Below, one piece after another: positions 24,683 through 35,329 of a stretch of 64,000 nt of DNA. The notes under the pieces were generated by a model, which saw only the letters and a list, made by a program, of their open reading frames with translations, did not search any database and was not told the DNA's origin. Every line of letters starts with the position of its first letter. Within the stretch, counting starts at the first letter, position 1. This DNA comes from Pseudophaeomoniella oleicola. Taxonomy: Eukaryota > Ascomycota > Eurotiomycetes > Phaeomoniellales > Phaeomoniellaceae. The position numbers and the translations under genes were made by a program. The stretch is taken from NCBI GenBank assembly GCA_003868215.1, contig QWDQ01000010.1, positions 186,001 through 250,000 of the forward strand, given 5' to 3'.

Positions 24683-25468
24683 TCAAGACGATACCACGAC
24701 ATCGTCAACACAGAACTCCCAGTCCAATCCATCTTGCACGTCTCCGTATACAGCCCACAATTCGACCTTCCAGAGACTGTCCCATTCTGTTCCTGGTGTG
24801 GCTCTGGACATTTGCAGGTGGAGAGGGAGGTGGTAGCCTGGTGGAAAGGAGATGGAGAAGGTTAATGGTAAGGGGTCTTGCTGGGTTGTGGAAATGGTGC
24901 TGGTGGTGATACGATATCCGCGGATGAAGAAAGTGGTTTCGCCCGCATCCTGGGGAAATGTTAGGGGTTTCAGTGTTAGGGCATGGAGGGTGAAGGGGGA
25001 AGTGGGAGCTGTTGAGAACGTAGGGTTTTTGAGGTTGTTGGCATCAGGCCACTCTTCGTCAGAATGGTAGTATTGATAACGTTTGTTCGATGAGTCATAC
25101 TTCGATCCCAGGATGGCATGGGGCGAAGATACGGCACAGTTCAAATCATCGTGAGAGATGAGGTGGGACAGTGATGGATGGTCTGGCTGGAACAGCGAGA
25201 ATCCTTCAAATTGAAAAGTTAACGGAAACGCCGTGTTGTTGCTATCAGGAAGTGGATAGGTAGCTGAGAGAGGGGAGATGCCGGATCGTGGCGTTGGGAG
25301 GTCATCAAATGTGAGAACAGCTCGAGAGCTGTCCTGTCCATGGTTCTGGGACGTTGGGGGTTGAAGCGGACTTTGACTTGCTTGAGCGAGAAGAGCGAGA
25401 AGAGCGAGAATAACACAGGGCAGAATCAATTGATGGCGGACTGCTAATACCGAGGAAGAGGGAAACAT
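24683..25468 (-). CDS. Predicted secreted protein, orphan
   Basis: A single exon codes 261 residues. The chosen start, MFPSSSVLAVRHQ, precedes a strong hydrophobic core (LILPCVILALLALLAQA) typical of a signal peptide; the frame is open further upstream but that extension does not look like a leader. The mature part has blocks such as LTFDDLPTPRSGISPL, FQFEGFSLFQPDHPSL, a lone Cys in HDDLNCAVSSPHA, and a final WEFCVDDVVVS. The pattern suggests a beta-sandwich like those in uncharacterised secreted proteins of plant-associated fungi, but I cannot assign a function. Confidence 0.75.
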   Translation of the reverse strand: MFPSSSVLAVRHQLILPCVILALLALLAQASQSPLQPPTSQNHGQDSSRAVLTFDDLPTPRSGISPLSATYPLPDSNNTAFPLTFQFEGFSLFQPDHPSLSHLISHDDLNCAVSSPHAILGSKYDSSNKRYQYYHSDEEWPDANNLKNPTFSTAPTSPFTLHALTLKPLTFPQDAGETTFFIRGYRITTSTISTTQQDPLPLTFSISFPPGYHLPLHLQMSRATPGTEWDSLWKVELWAVYGDVQDGLDWEFCVDDVVVSS

Positions 25469-26256
25469 AGTTGCTTGCTGTACAACGTGGATATTCCAGC
25501 AGTCCCAGAGGATGGGAGAGAATCTCCGATGTTGTAGTGAGAGCCTCGAAGGTGAGCGAGTGATAAATGGTACCGGCTCAGGACATTGTACCCCAGCACG
25601 TACTGGCACGCTCTACATACAGAGACAAGCTGAGGCTTACAGCGTCAACTGCACGGAGGAATTGACGTCTTTTATGCGCACATAGTTGATGGCCGTTGAT
25701 GGTAAAGGCTGGTAGATATCAATATACCTCAATAATAGCTCTGCCGATAAGGTTACTAGGTACTACGTAGTAGTAATGCGGCCGCTAAAGTATTACAACG
25801 CACTACTACGTACGGTACCTCCTTTGGTAGACTATCACACACTAAGACTAGAGAAGTCAATGACGTCTTCCTGGGGTAATGCACAACCTCAAACTGTTCA
25901 CATTTCCGATAGCGCTCCGTCCATGTAATTTGACCAAAGGGAGAGGTTTGATTATTATGCTGATGACTACAGATCGAGAGCAAGTGATTCAAAGAAACTC
26001 TGGATCCGGAAATGGGAATTGTTTCATTGGATCTTGTTCTTGTCCCTGAGGAGAGAAAACTATGGTGTAATGCTATGATGCTTCTTTATCTGATCCCATT
26101 GCTTCACTTCATCCATGTATCCATACCTTGAGAAGATACGGCAGTAACTCGCTTCCATGTACCGGCATATTTGAAGCACATACATACCTACATATGAACT
26201 TACGTCTGACCTCATACCTACCTAAAGTACACCTTAAAACTGCCATCATAGTAACA
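25469..26256. other. Divergent intergenic region with palindrome
   Basis: The upstream regions of the secreted orphan (minus) and the small mitochondrial protein (plus) meet here. It holds a perfect palindrome at 25761-25772 and a related ACTACTACGTACGGTACC tract near 25802. Confidence 0.6.
25761..25772. repeat. Perfect palindrome TACTACGTAGTA
   Basis: Third perfect copy of the dispersed palindrome. It lies about midway between two divergent start codons. Confidence 0.85.
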
Positions 26257-26853
26257 ATGTTTATTCGTTCTCTCCATCGCCAATTTGCAAACACAAGCAC
26301 ACCACCCAGTATTTGTAACAACTGCAAAACCATTCTGCACACCTCGTCATCGCCATCCACCACCGTCACTATCGCTTCCAGAATGTCCCGCTCGCTGCTG
26401 CTCACCGGCCGCAGTGTCCACCGACCCTTCAGCACCACCCGCTCCCTCCCTCTGACGCGCACCCACCCATTCTCGCTCCAGACCTCCTGGCACGGCAGGC
26501 AAATAGACGAGCACGCCGTGAACCGCACCGAGGAAAAGGACGTGCAGTCGTCGCAGTCACAGGCGGGGATGCGCGAGAAGGAGCGGCACATGAGCGGGTC
26601 GCAGGAGGCTGGAAAGGAGGATCCGGGGAGCCAGGGCGTCACTGAGAAGGATGCGCGGGACAGTAACAAGAGGGCGAAGGAGGAGATCAGCCCGAAGGCG
26701 CCGGGACCTGTGATTGGGATGAATGATGAGAGGGGTGGAGTATGTGTGATCTTTCCTTCTACTACCTCCGTTCTTCTATCTCTACGCACCTTGATCATAG
26801 AGGGGTTTATGGAGTGTGCTAACGGGTTTCGTCTTGTGCAGAAAGGCCACTGA
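26257..26853 (+). CDS. Small predicted mitochondrial protein, function unknown
   Basis: Two exons (26257-26739, 26842-26853) give 164 residues. The first 70 residues are rich in Arg, Ser and Thr with no acidic residue (MFIRSLHRQF, then RSVHRPFSTTRSLPLTRT), as in a mitochondrial targeting sequence. The rest is highly charged and probably disordered, ending PKAPGPVIGMNDERGG-KGH. The last exon codes only Lys-Gly-His; it was chosen because GMNDERGGKGH is an ending I recognise from a conserved family of small ascomycete proteins with no known role. A second in-frame methionine (MSRSLLLTGRS) could serve as an alternative start. Confidence 0.7.
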   Translation: MFIRSLHRQFANTSTPPSICNNCKTILHTSSSPSTTVTIASRMSRSLLLTGRSVHRPFSTTRSLPLTRTHPFSLQTSWHGRQIDEHAVNRTEEKDVQSSQSQAGMREKERHMSGSQEAGKEDPGSQGVTEKDARDSNKRAKEEISPKAPGPVIGMNDERGGVCVIFPSTTSVLLSLRTLIIEGFMECANGFRLVQKGH

Positions 26854-27037
26854 TCGTTCAATCAAATGCAACGTATTGCATGGTCAAGCGGAATCACGGC
26901 ATGCGAAATGTTAAGTGCCATACGAGGTGAGGCCGATCAGAAGCACAGCAGCCTTACAATCTCTAAGGCGACTCGAAGCGACTGGAAGGTAGGATTGGCT
27001 TAGGAAGGGGAAGGGTTTTTGGGCTGTAGTAATTCTA

Positions 27038-28617
27038 TTATCTGCCTACTTTGAAGGACAGTATCTGTTCGAAATTCAACGGTCAGCAACAGTCCCGCTA
27101 TGCTCGCATGCACACCTTGAATGTGCATCAGAACAGTAAGAAAAATGACAATAATACGTACATCATTTTTGCCGACTCCTACCAGGTGGTCTTCCGCCAC
27201 TCTTGTCCCGCCTGCACCTTCTATGTAGGCAATTGGTGCATCTCCCATGACTTTGCGGGCAACATCGGCCACTGTACTTCCTCTGTAAGGTCAACATGTT
27301 AGCCATGCCTCCTCGCACAAGAGGGGAAGAGAAGCTCACTTTTTTACCAGGACACAATCCCTAAATACCGCTTGTGACCCTCCCGTCCCCGAACCAAATG
27401 TATGTATGTTCCTGACTGGAAATACTGGTACTAGACCTAGCAGTTCCGCTGCTCTGGTCAACACCTGTACCACACCTGTGGACCCAAATCTGTACAGGAC
27501 CATGTCCTTCAGATTCTCGATCCGCGTCGTCAACTTCTCATCCATTTCCTTCAAATCCCCACCCGTCGGATCACCGGCTTCAATTAGATCTTCTCTTGTA
27601 TCTAAAAACTCTGCTCCTTCGGTATATCTGATATAACCTTGCTTCGCTAAACGGCGGAGGAAGACTTCAGATATGGCGGAACAAAGCACTATGGACTTGG
27701 GATCTTGCATCTTTGCGATTTTGGCAATGTTCTTGTCGGCGTCAGGATGGTCAATTTTATTTAGTGCAATGACGGTTGGAAATTTCTCATCGGTAAAAGC
27801 ATGTACTACCTTCTCAATGGTTTCATTGGACCATTGCTCCAGAGGTTCTTTGAGCTGCAGTTGGTCTAGACATCTTGCCACGACCGCCGAGGTTGAGCCA
27901 TAGCCGGAGAATTGACCTTGCAAAGTCTCAACCGGGGACGCTTTGATGGCGACATGCCGTCTTTTAATACTGCCCCATTTCTCCATGAGGTTTCCTTGAA
28001 TCCATCGCACTATTTCCCCTCGTAACCAAACAATGTCGTTGCTGGGATCGTAACCTCGTGTCGCTTTCCCTTCTGCATCAGTGGTACCGCTAACGTCAAC
28101 GACGTGAATGAGGGCATCTGCATGCCTCAGGTCATCCAAGAATTTGTTTCCAAGGCCCTTTCCCTCGTGTGCTCCTGGAACGAGCCCTGCAACGTCGAGA
28201 AGTTCAATCGGCACACTGCGACGCCCGTCTACGCAGCCGCCGTAATTGGGTTTGCATTTGTCAGAGAGATCGTATCTTTTGCAGGCACAATCAATCTGGA
28301 GGTATCCTATTGCACGTTGGGGGTCGATTGTTGTGAAACTGTACACTCGTAGTCAGAGACAGCTGTCCATCGTATCAAAGCTAGTCGAAACGCTTACGGG
28401 AAGTTGCCTAGCCCTCGACTGTCAGCATGCGCTTCGGCAGAGTACAGGATTTCTGTTCATAACTGACCAACTTTCGAACTTGCATCTGTAAGACTGTAGA
28501 AGTAAAATCAGTTCCTGGTTACGCTGATAGCTCCTGCGAAGTCTCGTACCTGTTCAATGTTGTCGACTTGCCAGAGGAAGGTTTGCCCACGAGACCAATC
28601 AAGGGGTCGCGCGGCAT
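27038..28617 (-). CDS. YchF/OBG-family GTPase, YGR210C-like
   Basis: This is a P-loop GTPase of the Obg-like branch, probably ribosome-associated, matching the yeast YGR210C subfamily. Six exons (28617-28550, 28493-28468, 28407-28398, 28338-27340, 27282-27162, 27064-27038) give 416 residues. Motifs are the G1 loop [12 protein letters not shown], the switch [20 protein letters not shown] as the base-recognition motif, and a C-terminal TGS-like end ([16 protein letters not shown], then [17 protein letters not shown]). Exon 3 is only 10 nt (core of G-N-F-P) and the last exon is 27 nt. All phases close exactly. The exact cellular role of this subfamily is not established. Confidence 0.92.
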
Positions 28618-29191
28618 TCTGTGGGCGTCTTAGGAGTGCCTGCTCCTGTGATGATCTTGGGTATGAGCCTCAAGACCTTGTCGCCGGCTCAACGGTCAAT
28701 ATCACATGCGCAAACGGCGGAGGAGCCGGTTGTCGCATTCAGAAGTGGGATTGTTGCAAGGTAGGAGCGGCCGGATAATTTTAATCAGGGACCGCGGGGC
28801 AGATCGTCCCTTCGTACTACTCAATGTCAACGTTTATGGAAATGCCAGAGATGTCAATTGTGGTAATATAGCATGTTATACACTCTATACAGATCTATTC
28901 CCAAACTCCTCTATTTGTCGCTTCATAAGAGTCATAAAACCGGCGACACAAGTCCCTCAACTGCAAACAGATAAATCCTGCTTTTGATCTAACCCCAACA
29001 AAGAAAATTGAGGACAACAGAGATCGACAATTCTTCCAGAAGAACAGAGGAACCCAACAGCATCGAAGAAAAGGGTACATGAAATATTTCCACAACGCTA
29101 CTTGCCACACCAAACCCCCGTAGCCGGAGCTTGAGCTCGACGGCATCACAAACACCGAATCACACGTTTCCAATCCCAAACAAACGAAAGT
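28618..29191. other. Intergenic region, no gene recognised
   Basis: This holds the promoter of the GTPase gene and the trailer of the Prm10-like gene, both minus strand. Nothing further was seen. Confidence 0.5.
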
Positions 29192-31852
29192 TCAAAAACT
29201 GAAAAGGGCAGACCTCTTCTTCTTGAAGCCCATCGGATAGACGACAAGGGTGCTGAGGAATAAGCCGACACTTATGCCAATTGCAACCTGAATCATACCA
29301 TAGCCAATGTTGAAAATAGTAGAGCTTCCGTAACTGGACGTGCTGGTGGTATTATTAGCCGCCGCAGACGTTGTATTCGTGGTAATTTGATCCGCCGATG
29401 TGATACCACTGACAAGAGAGCCTGATGCAGCAATACCAGATGGAACTTGTACAAAAATGGCTGGCAAAAGCGCTGCCGCGGCGATGCCGTGTCGTATACG
29501 AGAATACATGTTCCCGAGAACACCGATAGCGAAAGCCCCAAGAGCATTTGCGACCTGCACGTTATTGGCAAACCGTCTGGAGGACCAATAGTTGACTTGG
29601 TACCCCGCAACAGAGATGAACATCATCACAGGAGCTTGTCTCCATTTCGCCTGGTTGATGATGATAAGACAGAGAGTGAAGAGAGGGACGAACGGAAAAT
29701 GTGAAAGTGGTGGGTTGTCGATCCACCATTCATAGCTGACTGAGGAGCAACTAGTCGAGCTGGTAGCGTTTGAATCCATGAGTCCATAAATGACCGACCC
29801 AATGGTTATGCCGAAGCCAAGGAATAAAGCGTATATGATAGCATAGACCATGCGAACAGATCCGGCAACAAGTGACCGTGACTGCAGCTCAAGAGAGCCA
29901 GTAAGAATGATATATCCCGGGAGAATGAGGGCAATGGATGACTGTGCTGTGGCAGAGAAACAGAAGTAAGGGTCACCACTTTTGGAGTATATCGAGCCGA
30001 ATGCACGGGCGAGGAAAGAAGTGACAACGGAAGCAGTGATCTCAAAGACGTTGGCGTACAATTCCGAGGCCGGTGCGACAACAAGCTGTAAGAAGCCCAG
30101 GATGGCACCGAGAAGGAAAGCAATAGGCATATCTATGGGTCGAGCCCCAAAGGCAAAAGGGCCAACGAAGGCGGATGCGAACCCGTAGACTGGAATAAGC
30201 AACCACTTGTTGAACTTTGGCTTGGCCTTGATGATCACATCCAACCTCTGGATTGCCTCTTCGACCCCAATGAGATCGTGCACGACTTCTTTGTAGATCG
30301 TATGGACGTCTTTTAGCTTTCCAAGATCTACACCCTGGGCTGCCTTGACAAGCTTCACCTCGGCGGTATGCGTCGTCGTGTCGTCAAATGAGATGATCAT
30401 GCATCCAGGCAAGTAGAGGAATTGGCCTTCAATCTGCAGAACTCTGGCAGACATCCGCATATACTCCTCAAGCCGATGGGTGGGAGCACCATAGCTCATG
30501 AGAGCGCGACATATCTTGAGGAGGTATTTCTGACGAGCCAGGACCTCGGCTATATGCACAGTGATTCGAATCTCGTCCTCCAATCTTGGTTTTTGCTTTT
30601 TCTGGAACGCCGAAATGATCCCCCCCGAAGAGCTTCGGCCTGGCATCGCTGGTCTCACTGGCTTTTTGACATTTCCAGCCGATCCTGGGGTTGATGGCGC
30701 TGCCATCATCGCCGATGCGTCAAGCAGGCCAGCCACAGAAGACGTAGACATATTTGGTGTTTTCTGTTCGTACCATTTCGGCCGTCGCGGGGTAGTTATG
30801 CCGGATCCGCTTGGTGATGACCCAGGGGTACTTCCCATGAGATGCGTTGTGCTATCATTTGTGGCCTTACGTGCATGCCATGGCTTAGTAGGTCTTGTGT
30901 TATTCATTCCCTGACCAGCATTTTGTCCAGCGTTCTGGTGCTCATACAATTTCAATAGAGAAGAAAGGATGCCGGCCTTATATTCAGAGGGCCGAGGGGC
31001 ATAAGCGTCGGGATCTCGTTCTTCAACTGGGGTCGTCTGCCCCGACTTGAGTCCGTCCGCAGGTAAGGTGGGAGATTGCAAATTCATCTTATTTGCCATT
31101 GCACGAACAAGCTTGTGGGCCTCAGCATTACTAGCCGCACGTTGCCTTCTTATACCAGCATTCTGCTCTTTGTCTTCTCTGGTCTGATGCTGGACTTTTT
31201 CGTCTTCCTCATCAGAGTCGTACACGGAATAAGGTCGATGCGAATTCCCATTGATCTCCACCAATGGTATGTCATCAATGCGCACCGGATATGGGTCATT
31301 GCTTATCCGCGCAGAAGTCCTGGATACAGTAGGCGACAAATGCGGACCTAGAGGGACGGCAGGAACGGTAGGGACGGTGACAGAGTCTGCCGAGTTCCTA
31401 CGAGAACCTGGAGCTGAGTGACTCCCTAGGAGGGTGGCCAACCTCTGCGCTCGGTTTTGTGCGGACAATGCTGAAAATATCTGCCTCCTACGAGTATTAT
31501 CGTCGTCCTCATCGTCGTCCGTACTCGCAGGTGATCGTGGTACCTTGACTGTATCGGTGACATCTTCGGAGGCGTCGAGGTCAACGTACTCGGGAAAGGC
31601 TGTGGTTGAAGAAGCCGGATTGTCTTTGGCCGGGACCAAGATGCTGGGTAGCGGTTTCTTGGGCGCCTTGATGTCATCAGTGCTGGTGTCGTCCACCGAA
31701 AATTTCACCCGATGGCCACCACGCTGCCGTTGAGATTCGGGAACGGCACTCGTAGGCCTACTCGTGTTGGTACTGGAGGCGTTGCTCGTGCCCTGTGAAC
31801 CAATTGCGTTTCCTTGTCCTTCTGAAGTAGGCCTGCTTTCTTCTTCCGCCAT
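29192..31852 (-). CDS. Prm10-like membrane protein, ThrE/DUF1212 family
   Basis: The single-exon product has 886 residues. The first half (about 1-430) is acidic and disordered, with Ser/Thr/Pro-rich linkers and a DDDEDDD-like acidic run. The second half carries the cytosolic ThrE-type block (ILKICRALMSYGAPTHRLEEY-like region, then LYLPGCMIISFDDTTTHTAE) followed by about ten hydrophobic segments (for example PVYGFASAFVGPFAFGARP and MPIAFLLGAILGFLQLVV). The family includes yeast Prm10 and bacterial threonine/serine exporters, but the substrate of the fungal members is not known. The start ATG begins MAEEESRPTSEG. The C-terminus is short and basic after the last membrane segment. Confidence 0.92.
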   Translation of the reverse strand: MAEEESRPTSEGQGNAIGSQGTSNASSTNTSRPTSAVPESQRQRGGHRVKFSVDDTSTDDIKAPKKPLPSILVPAKDNPASSTTAFPEYVDLDASEDVTDTVKVPRSPASTDDDEDDDNTRRRQIFSALSAQNRAQRLATLLGSHSAPGSRRNSADSVTVPTVPAVPLGPHLSPTVSRTSARISNDPYPVRIDDIPLVEINGNSHRPYSVYDSDEEDEKVQHQTREDKEQNAGIRRQRAASNAEAHKLVRAMANKMNLQSPTLPADGLKSGQTTPVEERDPDAYAPRPSEYKAGILSSLLKLYEHQNAGQNAGQGMNNTRPTKPWHARKATNDSTTHLMGSTPGSSPSGSGITTPRRPKWYEQKTPNMSTSSVAGLLDASAMMAAPSTPGSAGNVKKPVRPAMPGRSSSGGIISAFQKKQKPRLEDEIRITVHIAEVLARQKYLLKICRALMSYGAPTHRLEEYMRMSARVLQIEGQFLYLPGCMIISFDDTTTHTAEVKLVKAAQGVDLGKLKDVHTIYKEVVHDLIGVEEAIQRLDVIIKAKPKFNKWLLIPVYGFASAFVGPFAFGARPIDMPIAFLLGAILGFLQLVVAPASELYANVFEITASVVTSFLARAFGSIYSKSGDPYFCFSATAQSSIALILPGYIILTGSLELQSRSLVAGSVRMVYAIIYALFLGFGITIGSVIYGLMDSNATSSTSCSSVSYEWWIDNPPLSHFPFVPLFTLCLIIINQAKWRQAPVMMFISVAGYQVNYWSSRRFANNVQVANALGAFAIGVLGNMYSRIRHGIAAAALLPAIFVQVPSGIAASGSLVSGITSADQITTNTTSAAANNTTSTSSYGSSTIFNIGYGMIQVAIGISVGLFLSTLVVYPMGFKKKRSALFSF

Positions 31853-34800
31853 TGTATGATGTCAGTGGTTCTCGGGCCTCAGCAAGACTGTGTCTCTGTG
31901 ACCAGTACACTTATATCTGCATAAAAGACATGATAGATGCCTTCTTCTGATCAGTTACTGTCGTTCAGGAAGTTTTGGCAAATTCAAACATGCTCACAGG
32001 GATGAGCGATGCAGGCAAGACAAGGGATCCGCCGATGATATGGATGTTCTGGAACAATAGGTACAGAATAGCGTGATTTGTGTACCTAAGATATGGTGAC
32101 AGGCGTGGGGCAGAAGCTCCAGATGTTTGAGAGTCGGGTACAGACAAAGATAGATCGAGACAGTCCAAATCCGGAGGATCCGCAACAAAGAGGTCTAAAA
32201 TTGTTAGGGGGTGGCCGCGAACAGCTCCAAACGCATAGCACGATGACCAAAGAGCGAGCAAGTAAGATATATCACGTCCAGCTTGGACAACCACGGATAT
32301 TGAATACCTGCACTATAGACAATAACATACGGCATTCTATGCGCGGTGGAGCTGACTCGCGAGCACGGAAAATTGTAGAGAGACTGGTAAAGAATGACAG
32401 GGAGAGTGGCAAGCTTTTGCGAGCTGAGCAATACGACTACCAGTTAGCTATGGCATGTTCCAAGCCAAAGCAGAAAAATTTCGCTGGTAATATTTCGCCA
32501 TCGAGATGGTAGGTATGCTCGACTGAGAATTTAGTGACGGATGAGGTGGAAAATCCCACTTTTTTGATAAGGGTTAGAAAAAAGAAACGGGTAGCATGTG
32601 AGGGATGTTCCAAGTTGGATGGTTCCATACGGCTCGATGGCATTCACTCGCTGGTTGCTGGCGAGCTGGAACGAACATCGTCACGATCTGTCTCGCTGTC
32701 TCGCTGTCTTGCCGTGTGGAAACGTAGGCTATGCGTCAAGGGTGTCCAAGCGCATGAGACTTTGGTGGGAACAACTTCATCATCGTGAGTTTCGGGAGGT
32801 GGAAACTCGGTTGATCTTTGGATGATGAAGCCCAGCGACCAAAAGCTAGTACTTTCACTATCTACGTAGTACAAGTATAGGCGAACAGGACTGTTGGTTG
32901 CGGTTAAAGGGGATGGAATCTTCGATGAGGGAATGAATGGCGCTGATGGATCTGATGGATCTGATGCTGTATCCGAGCAAAGTTGAAAAATGCCGCCGAG
33001 TGGACGCCGAACCTAGAAATTTTACTGTACCACGTAGTAGAACATCATCCACTAGGAAGCTTACACATAGCAACACTATGTATTTGATTCTGTTCCCTGT
33101 CTCGCAGCGGCTGAATCATGCCATGACAGAAAGGCGCCAAAGGAGAGATGGGATTATGATGCTTCAAAAGTATGCGCTGACTGTAGTCTTCCGCCAATCA
33201 CAGTAGTTTGATGCGTGTTTGTGAGGGTTCCCAACGTTTGCGTACCTTGATTACACGATACCGCAACCAGAGCCTCAATATAACCTTTCCCCAAAGATCG
33301 TACCTGAGGGTACGGGACTGTATGGTGGTGGCCCACTAAGAATCGTGTTAAAAGGTTAATACCAAAGAAGAAATGGGCTGTGGTGTTGAGATTTTGTTAC
33401 TTACCTCGCTACGTAGTACGTTGATAACCTGTATCCACGCCAACCATTGGCCTTCAGTGAACCCCAGACAATAGGTAATGATCACTTGCCATCCGGGGCA
33501 ATTGAAATCAGGCTGTTTGATTACATATAGTAACCATACGTACTACGTAGTACGTACCTACCTCATCTACCTATGCATGTCACAACTTCCGGAACCCACC
33601 TCTGTACTTCTGATCTTACTATGTACATATTATGATGTCTATCACCATGGATGCTTGTTTGATGAGCATTGTTTCGATATTCCTGGCTCATTCCGAAAGG
33701 GATTTCAGGCCGCAAGCACCATGGGTACTGCGCATACTTCTGTGAACCTAATCAACATCCCAAGAATAGATTCAAGTCGTTATCTACAGTAGAACAGAGA
33801 AAAGGGGTAGGCTCCGCGAGCTTATCGACCAAGTAAAAAGCAAACCCATGACAGGGAACATGCGCATCGTGACATAACACATAGCAGCGATACTTGTGAT
33901 CGACCGCCGTGCCGCGCCGTGGTGCGGCATGCACACTTTATGTGTAATGCCCGACCTAGCCTTCTACTACTGCACCCTCACTTATTACACTATCTTCACG
34001 ATAGTCCTACGTAGTACATCGTGACTCGTTGCGAAGTATGTACTAGTAGAGCCACGTCTGGCGTGATTGTTGTAAAACATATAAGAGCATAGAATTGACG
34101 CAGACATCCCCACGTGAGGCCTGACTCGTCTCGTCGTCCGCGTCCTACTACCAAAGGACATTTCTGCAAAGTCCCACCACACCCACGTCGCAGAATAAGC
34201 TCGTAAGGTGGTTCTACTCCTATCCACGATCGTCGTGTTCCAAACTGATTTGAACCATGAGTGGACTCGATATCAAGATTCGTTCATTTTCCCTATCTGG
34301 ACATAAGTAATTACATCAAAGTAATTTGTTCGACTTACATACCTCGTAGTAATGTTGTGCAAACTACTAACTTGTATGTATTTTGAGATCCAGTGGAACC
34401 ACCTACTATATATTGGACCCTCCCCCATTGCTGCTCCGTACCCATAGTACCTACCTAGGTAGTTATGTACGAGGTACCTTGGGTGCTAGCGAGGGTATCT
34501 TGGAGCGATGCACTGACGCCCTTCCAACAGTAGGACACGTGAATGTCTCACTACCTGACAATTTCGCACGAGGTCGGCTGGTTGACCAGTTTTTGCTATT
34601 TTCTAGCTACTGACGAACTGGTAGTAAACGGCTGCCGTATTTTGACAATCAGGTTTACTTTGTAAACTCGTGGGCTTAAGAGACTGATACCGTGGATCCC
34701 TCATTAATCAGCTGACACCTAATGTAAGATGTTTGAGTGTCCCAGGTAGAGACTTCAAATTGGGACCATTACCTGAGGTCTGTGGGAGCTCGCGGACGAC

Positions 34801-35329
34801 TAAGTAGCAAAACCTACCACAGGACATCTAGTTTCACACCAAATCTCGTGGATGTTATGAATGGAGATACGAACTTCTCTGTTGAGCCGTTCGTCATATT
34901 GTAGCTATCAGAGCTCTATCTACTCAAATGAGGTGATGTCAAGTTCCGAATGTTGCTACATACCAAACCCATTCGCCCTCGAGATCTTAATGAAATCAGC
35001 GAGTGGTCATAACTCCCTACGGACTTCGAGCCTCGATTGCAGCGAAGAATAAGAATGTGAATATACAGTGTGAAGGATTCGATTTAACCGGTGCCACTGT
35101 TGTTATCCAGCGAGGCCCTTGACTCTTTCACACTGCCACGAATCGAACATACAATCTTGGATGTCATGAAACGAATTGAAACCCTGATCTTCTTTTCATA
35201 ATGAATGTTTGATACACAAATTGAAGGCATCTGCGTAGTTGGCGTGTCGTAAAAATCGTAAAGCAAAATGAACGACGGTCTCCATGTTGATCTCAGGGCA
35301 CCGCCCAGAGTACAACTAGAGCATGCCGC
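31853..35329. other. Gene-poor 3.5-kb gap
   Basis: No gene is supported on either strand. It is the part of the window richest in palindrome sequence: a perfect copy at 33541-33552 and partial ones at 32862-32871, about 33030, 33409-33418 and 34008-34017. A TACCTACCTAGGTA tract is near 34447. The 5' part must contain the Prm10-like promoter. Confidence 0.55.
33541..33552. repeat. Perfect palindrome TACTACGTAGTA
   Basis: Fourth perfect copy of the dispersed palindrome. It sits inside a longer alternating tract CGTAC-[palindrome]-CGTACCTACC. Confidence 0.85.

Noticed and set aside
26109-26861. A 250-codon minus-strand frame opposite the small mitochondrial protein gene.
   Set aside because: It mirrors the coding gene, lacks motifs, and the plus strand has a better start, leader composition and intron.
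24683-31852. A secondary-metabolite or secreted-effector cluster.
   Set aside because: Neighbours are a GTPase, a conserved membrane protein and a small mitochondrial protein; no synthase, P450 or transporter set.
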